NCBI GenBank assembly: GCA_964633205.1
Contig: CAZWFN010000028.1
Span: 1 to 51,947, forward strand
Source: CAYVQE01 sp964633205
GTDB lineage: Bacteria > Myxococcota > B64-G9
Direction: 5' to 3'
DNA: 51,947 nt
Below, one piece after another: positions 35,417-46,123 of this stretch. The notes beneath the pieces were generated by a model that saw only the letters and a list, made by a program, of their open reading frames with translations, was not told the DNA's origin and made no database searches. How positions within the stretch are numbered: the stretch's first letter is position 1; each line of letters begins with the position of its first letter. Both the position numbers and the translations under genes were made by a program.

Positions 35417-35700
35417 AAGCCGGCCTCCACCAGGCCGCCCGCCAGGCGTTGGAGCAGCTCGCGGCGCAGCAGCTTGCGGCAGCGGGCGGCGGTATGCGCA
35501 TCCGGCGGCAGCCAGGGGCTGCGCCGGGCGGCCTGGCGACGGCCCAGCTCGACCACCCGATCGATCTTCTCCGGATCCAACCGAAACCGCGGGCCCGCGC
35601 GCTCGGGCACGGTGAAGTAGTCGATGCCGCAGCGGGCGGTCAGCTCCGCGGCGATGCGCTGCGTTGCGAACCAGGGTCCGAGATCGAGCACCCGAGCCAC
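35413..35700 (-). CDS. Small conserved-looking protein of unknown function
   Basis: This 95-residue soluble protein is basic and helical, with ARVLDLGPWFATQRIAAEL, FRLDPEKIDRVVELGRR and a C-terminal RCRKLLRREL. I do not recognise a domain. GTG 35700 is the chosen start because GGGAGGTGG lies 4 nt upstream; an ATG at 35742 would add 14 residues but has a poorer site. Its stop CTA and the stop of the HD-GYP gene share the palindrome CTAG at 35413-35416, so the two genes converge with a 4-nt overlap. It is divergent from the kinase that follows. Confidence 0.6.
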
Positions 35701-35860
35701 GCGCCACCTCCCTGGATGCGGTTCGTCCTCATCGCATGACCGCATGGTAACGCCCCCCCGCGCCCGGCGTCCACTTTTCGGCCACCACGGGGTCCCGAAG
35801 ACGGCGGCGTTTTTGGAGCGCTGGCCCCGATCCGTGCTAACCTTGCGCCTCGTGGAGACC

Positions 35861-37552
<1,692 letters not shown>

Positions 37553-37590
37553 GCGGCCGGAGCGGAGCGGGCGTCGGGAGGCAGACGGGT

Positions 37591-38931
37591 ATGTGCATGC
37601 GGAATTGGCTCAAGGTCGGCCTGCTCGGTCTGGCGCTGATCGGCGGTCCGGGCGCCTGCGCGGGCAGCGGCGATCCGGGCGACGGCGGCCCGGACGACGG
37701 CGGCGACGGCGCCGACATCGACCCCTGCGAGGCGGCCGCGCCGGAGTGGAACGCCATCTGGCAAATCGAGCTCGCTGACACCGGGCTGGAGGGCATCACC
37801 CCGGACACCAACCTGATGGATGTCTGGGGCGCGGGGCCCGACGACATCTTCGCCGTCGGCTTCGCCGGCACCATATTGCACTACGACGGCAGCGGCTGGA
37901 CCCGGATGCAGTCCGCCAGCGAGGCCGACCTGGAAGGCGTCTGGGGCTACGCGCTGGAGGACGCCGAGGGCAACCGCACCCGCATCGACGTGTTCGCCGC
38001 CGGCAGCGACGGCACCATCCTGCGCTACAACGGCACCAACTGGAGCCCGATGCTGGTGGTCAACGATCCGGACCCACCCAACACCAGCGCGCAGCCGGTC
38101 GCTGGCACCTTCCACGACATCTGGGGCATCCGCGCCGGCGGCGCCGGGCCCGACGATCACCCGGTGGTGGTGGCGGTCGGCGGCGACGGCCTGATCGCCG
38201 AGCTGGACGGGGAGAACAACCGCTTCGTCGAAATGCGCGACCGCGAGGTGTTCACCGACAGCGACGGCAACGAGCGGGTCAGCTGGGTGCGCTACAGCCC
38301 CGAGCGCCTGGGCGGCGTGTTCGGCGCCGGCAGCCGCAACGATCCGCTCTTCGTGGCGGTGGGCAACAACGGTCTGATCCTGGAGCTGGCCGGCGGCGCC
38401 TGGTCCCGCAACAGGTCCTTCACCCCGGGCGGCAATTTCGTCGCCCATCTGAACGGCGTCTGGGGCCGTGGCGCCTGGGAGATCTTCGCCACCGGCATCG
38501 ACGGCACCGTGATCCGCCGCGACAACGGCGGCACCTGGCACGTGCTGGCCAAGGAGAGCGATCTGTGGGATCTGGCGCCGGTCTTCTTGCGCGGCACCTG
38601 GTCGTTCCACCAGAGCCTGTGCGGCGAGTACCCCGAGGTGCCCGACGGCGGCGAGCCGCCCGAGGATCCGGTGCGCGAGGACACCTCGTGGGTGATCTTC
38701 ATCGGCTGGAACGGCACCCTGCTGATGGGCCACGACGGGCTGATCTGCGACATGCAGGTACCCACCGGCGCCCGGCTGGAGGGCATCTGGGGCCAGCCGC
38801 CGCGGCCCGAGGACCAGCGCCGGGTCGACGGCGGCACCGCCGACGGCGGTGTCGAGTGCGATCCCATCGAGGTGGTGGTCACCGGCGTCAACGGCACCCT
38901 GCTGCGCCTGTCCAACCCCGAGGGGCGCTGA
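37591..38931 (+). CDS. Exported propeller-like protein with WG...DIFAVG repeats
   Basis: This 446-residue protein has a signal sequence (MRNWLKVGLLGLALIGG) and a cysteine at GPGACAGSG that could be lipidated, though the box is imperfect. After a Gly/Asp-rich spacer come repeated units of the form DVWGxGpdDIFAVGxxGTIlHYDGxxW, at about 90, 125, 160, 200, 285 and 310 and again near the end. These look like beta-propeller blades of the type abundant in myxobacterial surface proteins. ATG 37591 has GGGAGG upstream. It follows the kinase by 38 nt on the same strand, so may be co-transcribed. Function unknown; it could be a ligand or target of the kinase. Confidence 0.75.
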   Translation: MCMRNWLKVGLLGLALIGGPGACAGSGDPGDGGPDDGGDGADIDPCEAAAPEWNAIWQIELADTGLEGITPDTNLMDVWGAGPDDIFAVGFAGTILHYDGSGWTRMQSASEADLEGVWGYALEDAEGNRTRIDVFAAGSDGTILRYNGTNWSPMLVVNDPDPPNTSAQPVAGTFHDIWGIRAGGAGPDDHPVVVAVGGDGLIAELDGENNRFVEMRDREVFTDSDGNERVSWVRYSPERLGGVFGAGSRNDPLFVAVGNNGLILELAGGAWSRNRSFTPGGNFVAHLNGVWGRGAWEIFATGIDGTVIRRDNGGTWHVLAKESDLWDLAPVFLRGTWSFHQSLCGEYPEVPDGGEPPEDPVREDTSWVIFIGWNGTLLMGHDGLICDMQVPTGARLEGIWGQPPRPEDQRRVDGGTADGGVECDPIEVVVTGVNGTLLRLSNPEGR

Positions 38932-38946
38932 GCCCCGAGCCCTTAG

Positions 38947-40827
38947 CTATCGCTCTCGCGGATTGAAAATCTCGTAATCCGGTGCGGCCATGCGATCCGG
39001 ATCGGCTGGCCCGCCGGGCCGGGCCAGCCCGCCGGCCAGCAGCACCATGCCGTTGGGCATCAGCGTGGCCGTGTGGCCGGCCCGCTTGCCCTGGAGCACC
39101 AGCCGGCCGGATACCTGGTCGGCGGTGGCCGGATCCAGGATGACGGCCGTGTTGCGCGCCCCCGCGCTGGGCCCGGGGTAGAAGCCGCCGGCCATCAGCA
39201 CCTTGCCATTGGGCAGCAGGGTGGCGGTGTGGCGCCAGCGCGGCACGTCGAGGCCGAAGGGATCGTCCGGCGCCGGATCGATCAAGGTGATGTCGCCCTC
39301 GGCCGGGGCGATGATCTCGCAGCTGCGGCTGGCCTGGCTGCCGTCGATTAGCCCGCCGCAGACCAGCACCCGGGTCAGGCCGTTGGTGGTGCGAAAGGCG
39401 ACTGCGGCCGCCTCGGCCCGCGGCAGGTGCAGGTCGCGGCCCAGGGGCTCGACCCGCACCACCGAGCCCTGCACGGTGATGCGGTCCACCGCCGCGCTGG
39501 CCCGCCGGGCGTTGGGCTCGGGGCCGAAGGCCTCCCAGCCGCCGATGATCAGCGCCCCGCCCGCATAGGCCACCGCGGTGGCCCCGGCCCGCTCGGTCTG
39601 CAGCGTACCGGCCCGCTGGAAGGCGACCTCGAGCCCCGAGGCCTGCACCCCGGCCAGCAGCTCGCCGGCCGGATCGATGCCGCCGGCCACCAACAGGGTC
39701 TGCTCGACGCGAACCGCGGCCGCCCGGGTGCGGGCCGGGTTGAGCAGCTCGGGCGCCGAGGCGAAGTCCCCGCCTGCCATCCGGTAGTACTCGCCCTCCA
39801 GGTCCAGCCCTCCCGGCTCGCCGCCCAGCAACAGCCAGTCGCCGCCGCTGTCGAGCTCCAGCGCGGCCAGGTGGGCCCGGGCCACGCTCATGCACAGGGC
39901 CCCTGCGGCGGGGCACTCGCCGCAGCAGGCGCCCAGGGCGCATTCGGGATCGCCGTCGTCGCAGTCCGGGCCGTGGGCGCAGTCGTTGCCGACGCCGAAG
40001 CCGTCGCCGTCGGCGTCTGTGCAGCCCGGGCCGCAGTCCAGGGTGCGCCCCGGATCGCCGTCGTCGCAGTCCAGCCCGGCGCAGTCCGGGCCGAAGCCCC
40101 AGCCGTCGCCGTCGCCGTCGACGCAGTGGGCCGGGTTCTTGAGAAACGCCCCGGCAGTGGGGTCGAAGCGCTCGGCCGAGCGCAGCGCCTCGCCGGTGTC
40201 CAGCCGGGCCAGGTGATCGGTGGGATCGGCGGTCTGGGTGCCGCCGGCCAGCAGCACCGTGCCGTCGGCCAGCACCCCGGCAGCGTGGAAGGCCCGGCCC
40301 CAGCCGGGCCGCAGCGCGGTGCGGTAGCGCTCGTTCCAGTCCGGGGCGATGGCCGCCTGCACGGTCGGCGGTGCCGAGAAGGCGCCGGCCTCGCTAAAGA
40401 ACAGGTAGATCCGGTTGCGGCCGGAACGGGTCTCGAACAACGTCGACACACCGCGGTAGCGGGCCTGCTCGATGCCATCCAGCCCCTCGACGATCACCCG
40501 CACCCGCTCGCCCACCGGCACCCGGGCCAGCCGGCCCGAGCGATCGCCGGCGGCGGCGAAGGAGGTCTGGCGGATCCTGCCGTCCTCGTCCTCGACCGTG
40601 ATGCGCAGCGACTCGATGATGGAGTGCTGCGGATGAAAGGGATCGTCCGCCCCGGCGGAGTAGACCAGGCGGATGTCCAGGGTGCCGACGTCCCACTGGC
40701 AACCGGCGACCAGCCACAGGCCGGCCAGCAGCCACAGCAGGTGCCACAGCAAGTGCCGGACGCGCCGGCGCGACCCGCCCGTCCGGCCCCACCGCACCTG
40801 CTGCTCGCTAGTAGCGCAGCCGCACAT
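38947..40827 (-). CDS. Kelch-like lipoprotein with MopE-type calcium-binding repeats
   Basis: The protein has 626 residues. A long basic n-region precedes WLLAGLWLVAGC, a lipoprotein signal with lipobox VAGC. Kelch/galactose-oxidase-like motifs recur in HAAGVLADGTVLLAGG, HTATLLPNGKVLMAGG and HTATLMPNGMVLLAGG. Inserted near residues 230-300 are Asp-rich segments (HCVDGDGDGWGFGPDC, GLDCDDGDP, TDADGDGFGVGNDC) of the MopE / thrombospondin type 3 kind, expected to bind calcium and form disulfides. It starts 20 nt inside the preceding TPR gene, so coupling is likely, and is the last gene of the porin-PHP operon. It is probably at the cell surface. Confidence 0.85.
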   Translation of the reverse strand: MCGCATSEQQVRWGRTGGSRRRVRHLLWHLLWLLAGLWLVAGCQWDVGTLDIRLVYSAGADDPFHPQHSIIESLRITVEDEDGRIRQTSFAAAGDRSGRLARVPVGERVRVIVEGLDGIEQARYRGVSTLFETRSGRNRIYLFFSEAGAFSAPPTVQAAIAPDWNERYRTALRPGWGRAFHAAGVLADGTVLLAGGTQTADPTDHLARLDTGEALRSAERFDPTAGAFLKNPAHCVDGDGDGWGFGPDCAGLDCDDGDPGRTLDCGPGCTDADGDGFGVGNDCAHGPDCDDGDPECALGACCGECPAAGALCMSVARAHLAALELDSGGDWLLLGGEPGGLDLEGEYYRMAGGDFASAPELLNPARTRAAAVRVEQTLLVAGGIDPAGELLAGVQASGLEVAFQRAGTLQTERAGATAVAYAGGALIIGGWEAFGPEPNARRASAAVDRITVQGSVVRVEPLGRDLHLPRAEAAAVAFRTTNGLTRVLVCGGLIDGSQASRSCEIIAPAEGDITLIDPAPDDPFGLDVPRWRHTATLLPNGKVLMAGGFYPGPSAGARNTAVILDPATADQVSGRLVLQGKRAGHTATLMPNGMVLLAGGLARPGGPADPDRMAAPDYEIFNPRER

Positions 40828-41989
40828 CCACCACGTCCTCGCTGAACACGGTCAGCGGCAAAGTGATCGCCACCCCGGCCACCACGGCCGCGGCCACCGG
40901 CCAGATCCACCAGTGACGCACCGCCCAACTCGGCTCGTCCGGCGCGGCGCCGGCGTCGAGGCCGGCCAGCGGACCGCCGTCGGCCGCCGCCGGCGGCGGG
41001 GCAACGCCGTCCGCATCCACCCCGCCGTCGGCCGGGGCGGTCGCCGCCACGCCCCCGTCGCCCGCCGGCACAGCCGCGTCGGGCTGCGGGCGTGGCAGGC
41101 CGGCCAGCGCGGCCAGCGCCGGGCGCAGCCGATCGGCCAGATCGGCCCCGGCCCGCCCGGCATTCTCGGCGTCGATCATCACGGACTCGAACGCCATGAA
41201 ACCCGCGGCCCGGGCGTCGAACAGGCTCAGGCGCAACAGCGGCCGGTCGCCCAGCCGCTCGTGGCTGGCCACCAGCAGCGCCCGCAGCCCGGCCGCCGCG
41301 CACAGCCGGGCCAGCAGCTCGGGCCGCGGCACGCCGGGCCGGCGCGGCTCCAACTCGGCCCGGGCAGCGGCGAAGGCGCGGCGGATGCGCGGGCTATAGT
41401 AGCCGCGGGCCAGCTCGAGCCGCGGCGCCAGCGAGGCCACCCGCATGAAGCTCTTGCGCGCGGCGGCCTTGTCGCCGGCCTGGTGCTGGGCCACGCCGAG
41501 CTGCAGCAGCGGCTCGGCCAGCATGTCCGGGGCGTAGAAGCGGGAAAACCCCCGCTCCAACACGGCCAGCGCCTGGCGGTAGACTTCGCAGGCCTGGTCG
41601 AGCTTGAGGCCCAGGTGCAGCTTGCGGCCGCGCTGCAGATGGCGGCCGGCCTCGGTCAGCAAACCAGCGTCGCGGTCGTGCCGGCGCAGCCGTTCGAGCA
41701 GCTCGTCTTGGCTCAACCACTCCAGCTCCAGCCGCTGCAGCGCGCCCTGGGCCGCGCCCAGCGCCTTGGCCGCCACCGAGGGCCCCGGCCCGACGCGCCC
41801 CAGCCAGCCCACGGTCGCGCTCTGCTCGACCGCCGCGGCCGGCCCGGCGCCATCCGCACCATCCGCCACCGGCACAGCGCCCCCCTCCCGCTCGCGCCCG
41901 GCGTCGGACAAGCCCCCATCGGCTCCGCCGCCGGAGGCGACGCCGGCGGCGGCGAACAGCAGTGCGAAGGACAGCAGAGCGATACGCAT
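40808..41989 (-). CDS. Exported TPR protein with C-terminal anchor, related to the PEGA-operon paralogs
   Basis: This 393-residue protein has a signal peptide (ALLSFALLFAAAGVAS). The low-complexity region 20-60 is followed by TPR-like helices (GRKLHLGLKLDQACEVYRQALAV, then AGDKAAARKSFMRVASLAP), and then the segment AGLRALLVASHERLGDRPLLRLSLFD that matches the second alpha/beta segment of the PEGA paralogs. After a Pro/Asp-rich linker it ends in a transmembrane helix (RHWWIWPVAAAVVAGVA) and VRLRY. It lacks a recognisable PEGA domain. Start ATG 41989 was preferred to the in-frame GTG just before; no strong ribosome-binding site is seen. It is the third gene of the operon. Confidence 0.8.
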   Translation of the reverse strand: MRIALLSFALLFAAAGVASGGGADGGLSDAGREREGGAVPVADGADGAGPAAAVEQSATVGWLGRVGPGPSVAAKALGAAQGALQRLELEWLSQDELLERLRRHDRDAGLLTEAGRHLQRGRKLHLGLKLDQACEVYRQALAVLERGFSRFYAPDMLAEPLLQLGVAQHQAGDKAAARKSFMRVASLAPRLELARGYYSPRIRRAFAAARAELEPRRPGVPRPELLARLCAAAGLRALLVASHERLGDRPLLRLSLFDARAAGFMAFESVMIDAENAGRAGADLADRLRPALAALAGLPRPQPDAAVPAGDGGVAATAPADGGVDADGVAPPPAAADGGPLAGLDAGAAPDEPSWAVRHWWIWPVAAAVVAGVAITLPLTVFSEDVVDVRLRY

Positions 41990-42047
41990 CACAGCCGCAG
42001 TTTATCCCGGTTGTCCGGGCGATGCCAGGAACAGAAAGCTATCGACA

Positions 42048-45000
42048 CTACAAGCCGGCCCCCAGCGCGCGGTGCAGCAGGGCCATGAAGCGGCGCAGCT
42101 GGCGCCCGCGCCAATCAGCGTCGCCGGTGGCCGGCGCCAGCGGCGAGCCGCCGATGCGCGCGGAGCTCAGCGGCTGCTCCTGCGCGCTCAGCGGCGCCCC
42201 GCCGGCCCACTCGGGCGTGGCATGGGGCGCGTCGTAGGCGCCGTTGCCGTCGACGTCGATGAACACCGGATTGGTCACGGCGTAGGGCAGGATGCGGAAC
42301 ACCCGCGGGATGCCGGCGATGGAGATGTCGAACGGCAGCGGCACCGAGCCGAAGGAGCGGCTGAGCACGTCGCCGATCTGCAGCTTGAGGTAGGGATGCT
42401 CGGTGTATACCGGGCTCAGGTCGCGACCGTCCAGGCCCATGGCCACCACCACGTACCAGGCGTCCGCCTCGGGCACCGGCTCGTCGAGCGTGGCGTCCAG
42501 ATTGACGATGCGCGGGTTGGGCACCCGCAGCCCGGCCACGTCGACCGCGCTGTCCGGCGCGACCGCGTCGCCGGCGGCGGTCAGCACGTGGATCAGCCGG
42601 CCCGAGCGGTAGATCTCCACCCGGTCCACGTCGAACCAGTCCGGCGACTGAATGCGCACCCGCAGCGGCACGGTCTGCCGGCCGGCGGCGGTCACCGGCG
42701 GCTCGCCGATGGGCTGACCATCGAGCCAGACCTCGACGAAGGGCCCGTAGGAGGTGACCAGCCCGCCGCGCTTGATGGTGCGGTTCATGTCGCGCAGGTC
42801 GATGGCCCGGGCCGACTCGGCCCGCTGGCGAATGAAGTTGCGCGGCAGCCCGCCCTCGGTCTGGCTGAACAGCTTGTGGGTGTCCGAGTTGCCCATGCCG
42901 GTGCGCACCACGCCGTAGTCCAGCAGCCGGAACCAGTCGTCGACGACGCCCTCGTGGCTGGCGCAGGGCGCGCCGGCCGGGGTCAGCCCGGCGTCGCAGC
43001 GCCCGTCCTCACAGGGCCGGCCGTCGCAGTCCGCCGGGCTGTCGCAGGGCACGTAGCAGAACATCTCCACCGGGTGGCAGCGCTCGCCGGCCGCCTGGTC
43101 GCAGTCGGCGTCGGTGCTGCAGAAGGTCAGCAGGTCGCAGCCGGCCGAGCCGTCGCTGTTCCACAGCGCCTCCTGCTCGGCCGGGGTGCGCTCGAGCATG
43201 TCGCGGATGAACTCGCGGTCGAGCGCGATCAGCTGCCGTTCCACCACCAGCGGGTCGGCGCCGCGCTGGGCGGCCTGCTGCACAACCGCCCGCGCCTGGT
43301 TGTAGTCGCGGATCTCGCCGGCGGTCGGGGTGCGGATCAGCTCGAAGCGCTTGGAGTTGAACAGCTCCAGCGCGTCGAAGGTGCCGCTGAAGGCCTCGGG
43401 CACCGCCAGCGGGTTCTCGTGCAGCGGCGGCAGGTACTCGAACAGGGTGCCCTCGATGCGGCTGGGGTCGAAGGGGTTCATGCCGTACTGGTCGAAGTAG
43501 CCGAAGAAGGAGTCGCGCGGATGGGCCACCACCACCACCGTCTCCTCCGGGGCGTAGCGGCCTAGATCGCGCAGGGCGGCGTGGATCTGATCCGGAAACA
43601 GGCCGGTCCAGTCGACGGCGCCCTGCTCCTGCAGCCGCTCGCCGTCGCGCCACTGCTGGAAGCGCAGCGGGAAGGCCAGCCAGTGGCCGATCTCGACCGT
43701 GGTCAGCTCCAGGCCGACCTGGGTCTTGACCCACTTCTCCATGCCCATGTCGAACACGGTGGGGCCCAGATCGGTGATGTAGTCGTGGTCCGAGGTGGAC
43801 AGCACCTCCACGCCCTCGCCGGCGAAGTTGGCCACCCGGTCGCGGTGGGAAACCACCGCGTCGTAGGAGTTCTGGCCGTGGACGTGGAAGTCGCCAGAGA
43901 TCCAGTCGGCGGTGTCGACCTGGCGCTCGACGCGGAAGGCCAGCTCGGCGGTGCGGTTGGCCACCGCGCGCACCTGTTTGCGATCCAGCCCGTACTCGAA
44001 GCCGCGGCTGGCCCAGACCTCCCAGCTGCCGGGCTCGATGGCCAGCTCGCCGCGGCCGTCGGGCACGTAGCTATAGCGGCCGATGCCCGGCGGGAAGGTG
44101 CCCTCGCCCAGCGCCGCCTTGCGCACGTAAGCCGGCTGGCAAACGCAGCGGCCGGCCAGGCAACGCTCGACCGGCTCGCAGTCCTCGTCGACATGGCAGC
44201 TGCCGCGGGCCTGGCAGCGGCGGCTGGTCGGATCGCAGGCCCGGCCCGGGCCGCAGTTGTCCACCTGGCAGCGATGCTGGCCGGCGGCCACCTCGACGCA
44301 CTTGCCGGATTCACAATCGCCGTCGGCCTCACAGGCCGCGCCCAGCCGGCGGGCGCAGTTGGGCAGGCACTGGCCGATGGTCAGCTTGGCGGGGATGAAA
44401 TCGTTCGAGCCGTCGCGCACGGTCACCCGCAGCCGGGCCGGCGGGCGCAGCACGAGCACCGCCTCGCTGGTCTGGTCCTGGCGCACCTCCACCGCGACCA
44501 CCCGGCTGGGGCTGCGCTCGATGACCTTGGCCAGCAGGTAGTAGCGACCCGTGGGCAACCGGCCGCTGAAGCGGCCGGCCGGCAGATCCAGCGCGCCCGG
44601 ATCGGTGCGCAGGTGGCTGACCGCGCCCTGGTACTCGCGCGGCAGCAGGCAGGTCCGGGCGAATCCGGCCGCGCCGCCGGTGTAGGGCTGGTCGGGATCG
44701 CCGCCCGGGCGGCAGTCGGCCATGGTCGCCGGCACCGGGTAGACGTGCACCTCGGCCTGGCTGATGGGCCGGCTGGAGTGGCTGTCGACCACCCGGCCGG
44801 ACAATCGGCCCAGCGGCTCGCCGCGGGCGGCCTGCAGCGCCGCGGCCGCCGAGGCCACGTCGCCGCGGCCCACGGCGAACAGGCGCTCGAACACGTAGGC
44901 CCGGGCCTGGCTGCAATCGACCACGTTGGCGCACTGCTCGGGCGTGCCCGGGCACGGGCCGGCGTGGCAGTGGGCGCCGTGGGTGAACCCGGCGGTGACC

Positions 45001-46088
45001 GCCCCGGACAGGATGGGCAGCAGGTAGCGGCCCTCGGGATCGGACGAGGCGATGGCGTAGGAGACGTTCTCGCCCACCGCCGCCAGGTAGGGTGCGGCCA
45101 GCGGGTTGTTGAGCGGATCGTCGCCGACGGCGAACTTGGTGCGGATGTCGCGGTAGACGTCGAAGCCGATGCCCGGAGCGAACATCTTCAGCCGGTCGCC
45201 GAAGAACAGGAAGTCGCCGCCGGCCACTCCCGGCATCATGTCGTCCAGCTCGGTGGGGAAGAAGTCGCTGCCCAGCAGCATGCCGAACAGGGCCCGCGAT
45301 CGGGTCAACGAGGGCAGCTCGACCAGCCGGCCGTCCGGCCGCAGCACCGAGCCGTCGCGATCGGCATCGGTCAGCAGGGTGCGGATGCGCACCACCTGGC
45401 TGCCCGGCTCCAGGATGTAGTCGTTGCGGATGCGGAAGCTCATCTTGACCTGGGCCAGCGACACCAGGCCCAGCGCCTCGAGGTAGTTGCCGGCCATGCC
45501 CTCGACCCGCAGCACCGCCGCCTCCGGGCTGGGTGCGGCCGGCCCGGCGCGGGTGGGATCGTCGGGGTCGGCGTAGTCGAGGTTGGCGCCGGCGGACAGG
45601 TCGATGACCCCGTTGCTGCGCTCGCAATCGTCGCGGCCATAGCAGGTGGTGCACGGCCGGCTGCCGTCGCACAAGATGCGCACCGACGGCTTCAGCGCCT
45701 GGCGCGGGAACTGGCAGAAGCCGGCGACCTTCTCGCGGTCCGGCGCACAGGCGGCCGGGATGGCCAGGTTGCCGATGGCGAACAGCTCGGTGAACTGATC
45801 CAGCCCGCGGCCGGCGCGGTGCGCCGGGTCGGTGCGCTGCAGGTCGGCGTCGATCAGGCTGCCGCCGAACAAGCCCGGGCCGACGCTGTTGCCGGCTTGC
45901 GGCACGGCGATGCGGAGGCGGTCGTTGTCGAGTACGAAGTCGCCCACGTCGGCCAGGGCGCTCTCGCCGCCGATGGCCTGCATCCGGTGCTGGATGCGGT
46001 AGGCCCGGGCGTAGGGCTCACCGTCGCTGCAGCCGGCCAGGGCCGCCACGGCGGTGGCGGCGATCCAGCAAATTGCCTCGCGTCTCAT
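42048..46088 (-). CDS. Large PHP-domain lipoprotein (CehA/McbA-like metallohydrolase)
   Basis: This lipoprotein has 1346 residues. The signal ends in ALAGC (Cys20). The N-terminal 430 residues form an unknown domain with several paired cysteines; a carboxypeptidase-regulatory-like fold (GRLSGRVVDSHSSRPISQAEVHVYP) and short disulfide repeats (CEADGDCESGKC and similar) follow. From about 730 comes a PHP metal centre: DFHVHGQNSYD with His735 and His737, STSDHDYI with Asp767-His768-Asp769, VVAHPRDS, and GNSDTHK near 1110, with a second cysteine-rich insert before that last motif. Relatives hydrolyse esters or phosphoesters with Mn, Zn or Fe. AGGTGAG precedes the ATG. It lies between the porin and TPR genes. 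Confidence 0.88.
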   Translation of the reverse strand: MRREAICWIAATAVAALAGCSDGEPYARAYRIQHRMQAIGGESALADVGDFVLDNDRLRIAVPQAGNSVGPGLFGGSLIDADLQRTDPAHRAGRGLDQFTELFAIGNLAIPAACAPDREKVAGFCQFPRQALKPSVRILCDGSRPCTTCYGRDDCERSNGVIDLSAGANLDYADPDDPTRAGPAAPSPEAAVLRVEGMAGNYLEALGLVSLAQVKMSFRIRNDYILEPGSQVVRIRTLLTDADRDGSVLRPDGRLVELPSLTRSRALFGMLLGSDFFPTELDDMMPGVAGGDFLFFGDRLKMFAPGIGFDVYRDIRTKFAVGDDPLNNPLAAPYLAAVGENVSYAIASSDPEGRYLLPILSGAVTAGFTHGAHCHAGPCPGTPEQCANVVDCSQARAYVFERLFAVGRGDVASAAAALQAARGEPLGRLSGRVVDSHSSRPISQAEVHVYPVPATMADCRPGGDPDQPYTGGAAGFARTCLLPREYQGAVSHLRTDPGALDLPAGRFSGRLPTGRYYLLAKVIERSPSRVVAVEVRQDQTSEAVLVLRPPARLRVTVRDGSNDFIPAKLTIGQCLPNCARRLGAACEADGDCESGKCVEVAAGQHRCQVDNCGPGRACDPTSRRCQARGSCHVDEDCEPVERCLAGRCVCQPAYVRKAALGEGTFPPGIGRYSYVPDGRGELAIEPGSWEVWASRGFEYGLDRKQVRAVANRTAELAFRVERQVDTADWISGDFHVHGQNSYDAVVSHRDRVANFAGEGVEVLSTSDHDYITDLGPTVFDMGMEKWVKTQVGLELTTVEIGHWLAFPLRFQQWRDGERLQEQGAVDWTGLFPDQIHAALRDLGRYAPEETVVVVAHPRDSFFGYFDQYGMNPFDPSRIEGTLFEYLPPLHENPLAVPEAFSGTFDALELFNSKRFELIRTPTAGEIRDYNQARAVVQQAAQRGADPLVVERQLIALDREFIRDMLERTPAEQEALWNSDGSAGCDLLTFCSTDADCDQAAGERCHPVEMFCYVPCDSPADCDGRPCEDGRCDAGLTPAGAPCASHEGVVDDWFRLLDYGVVRTGMGNSDTHKLFSQTEGGLPRNFIRQRAESARAIDLRDMNRTIKRGGLVTSYGPFVEVWLDGQPIGEPPVTAAGRQTVPLRVRIQSPDWFDVDRVEIYRSGRLIHVLTAAGDAVAPDSAVDVAGLRVPNPRIVNLDATLDEPVPEADAWYVVVAMGLDGRDLSPVYTEHPYLKLQIGDVLSRSFGSVPLPFDISIAGIPRVFRILPYAVTNPVFIDVDGNGAYDAPHATPEWAGGAPLSAQEQPLSSARIGGSPLAPATGDADWRGRQLRRFMALLHRALGAGL

Positions 46089-46123
46089 GACTCACCTGCC
46101 CCTTGGACCGCTGGCGCCGCGGC

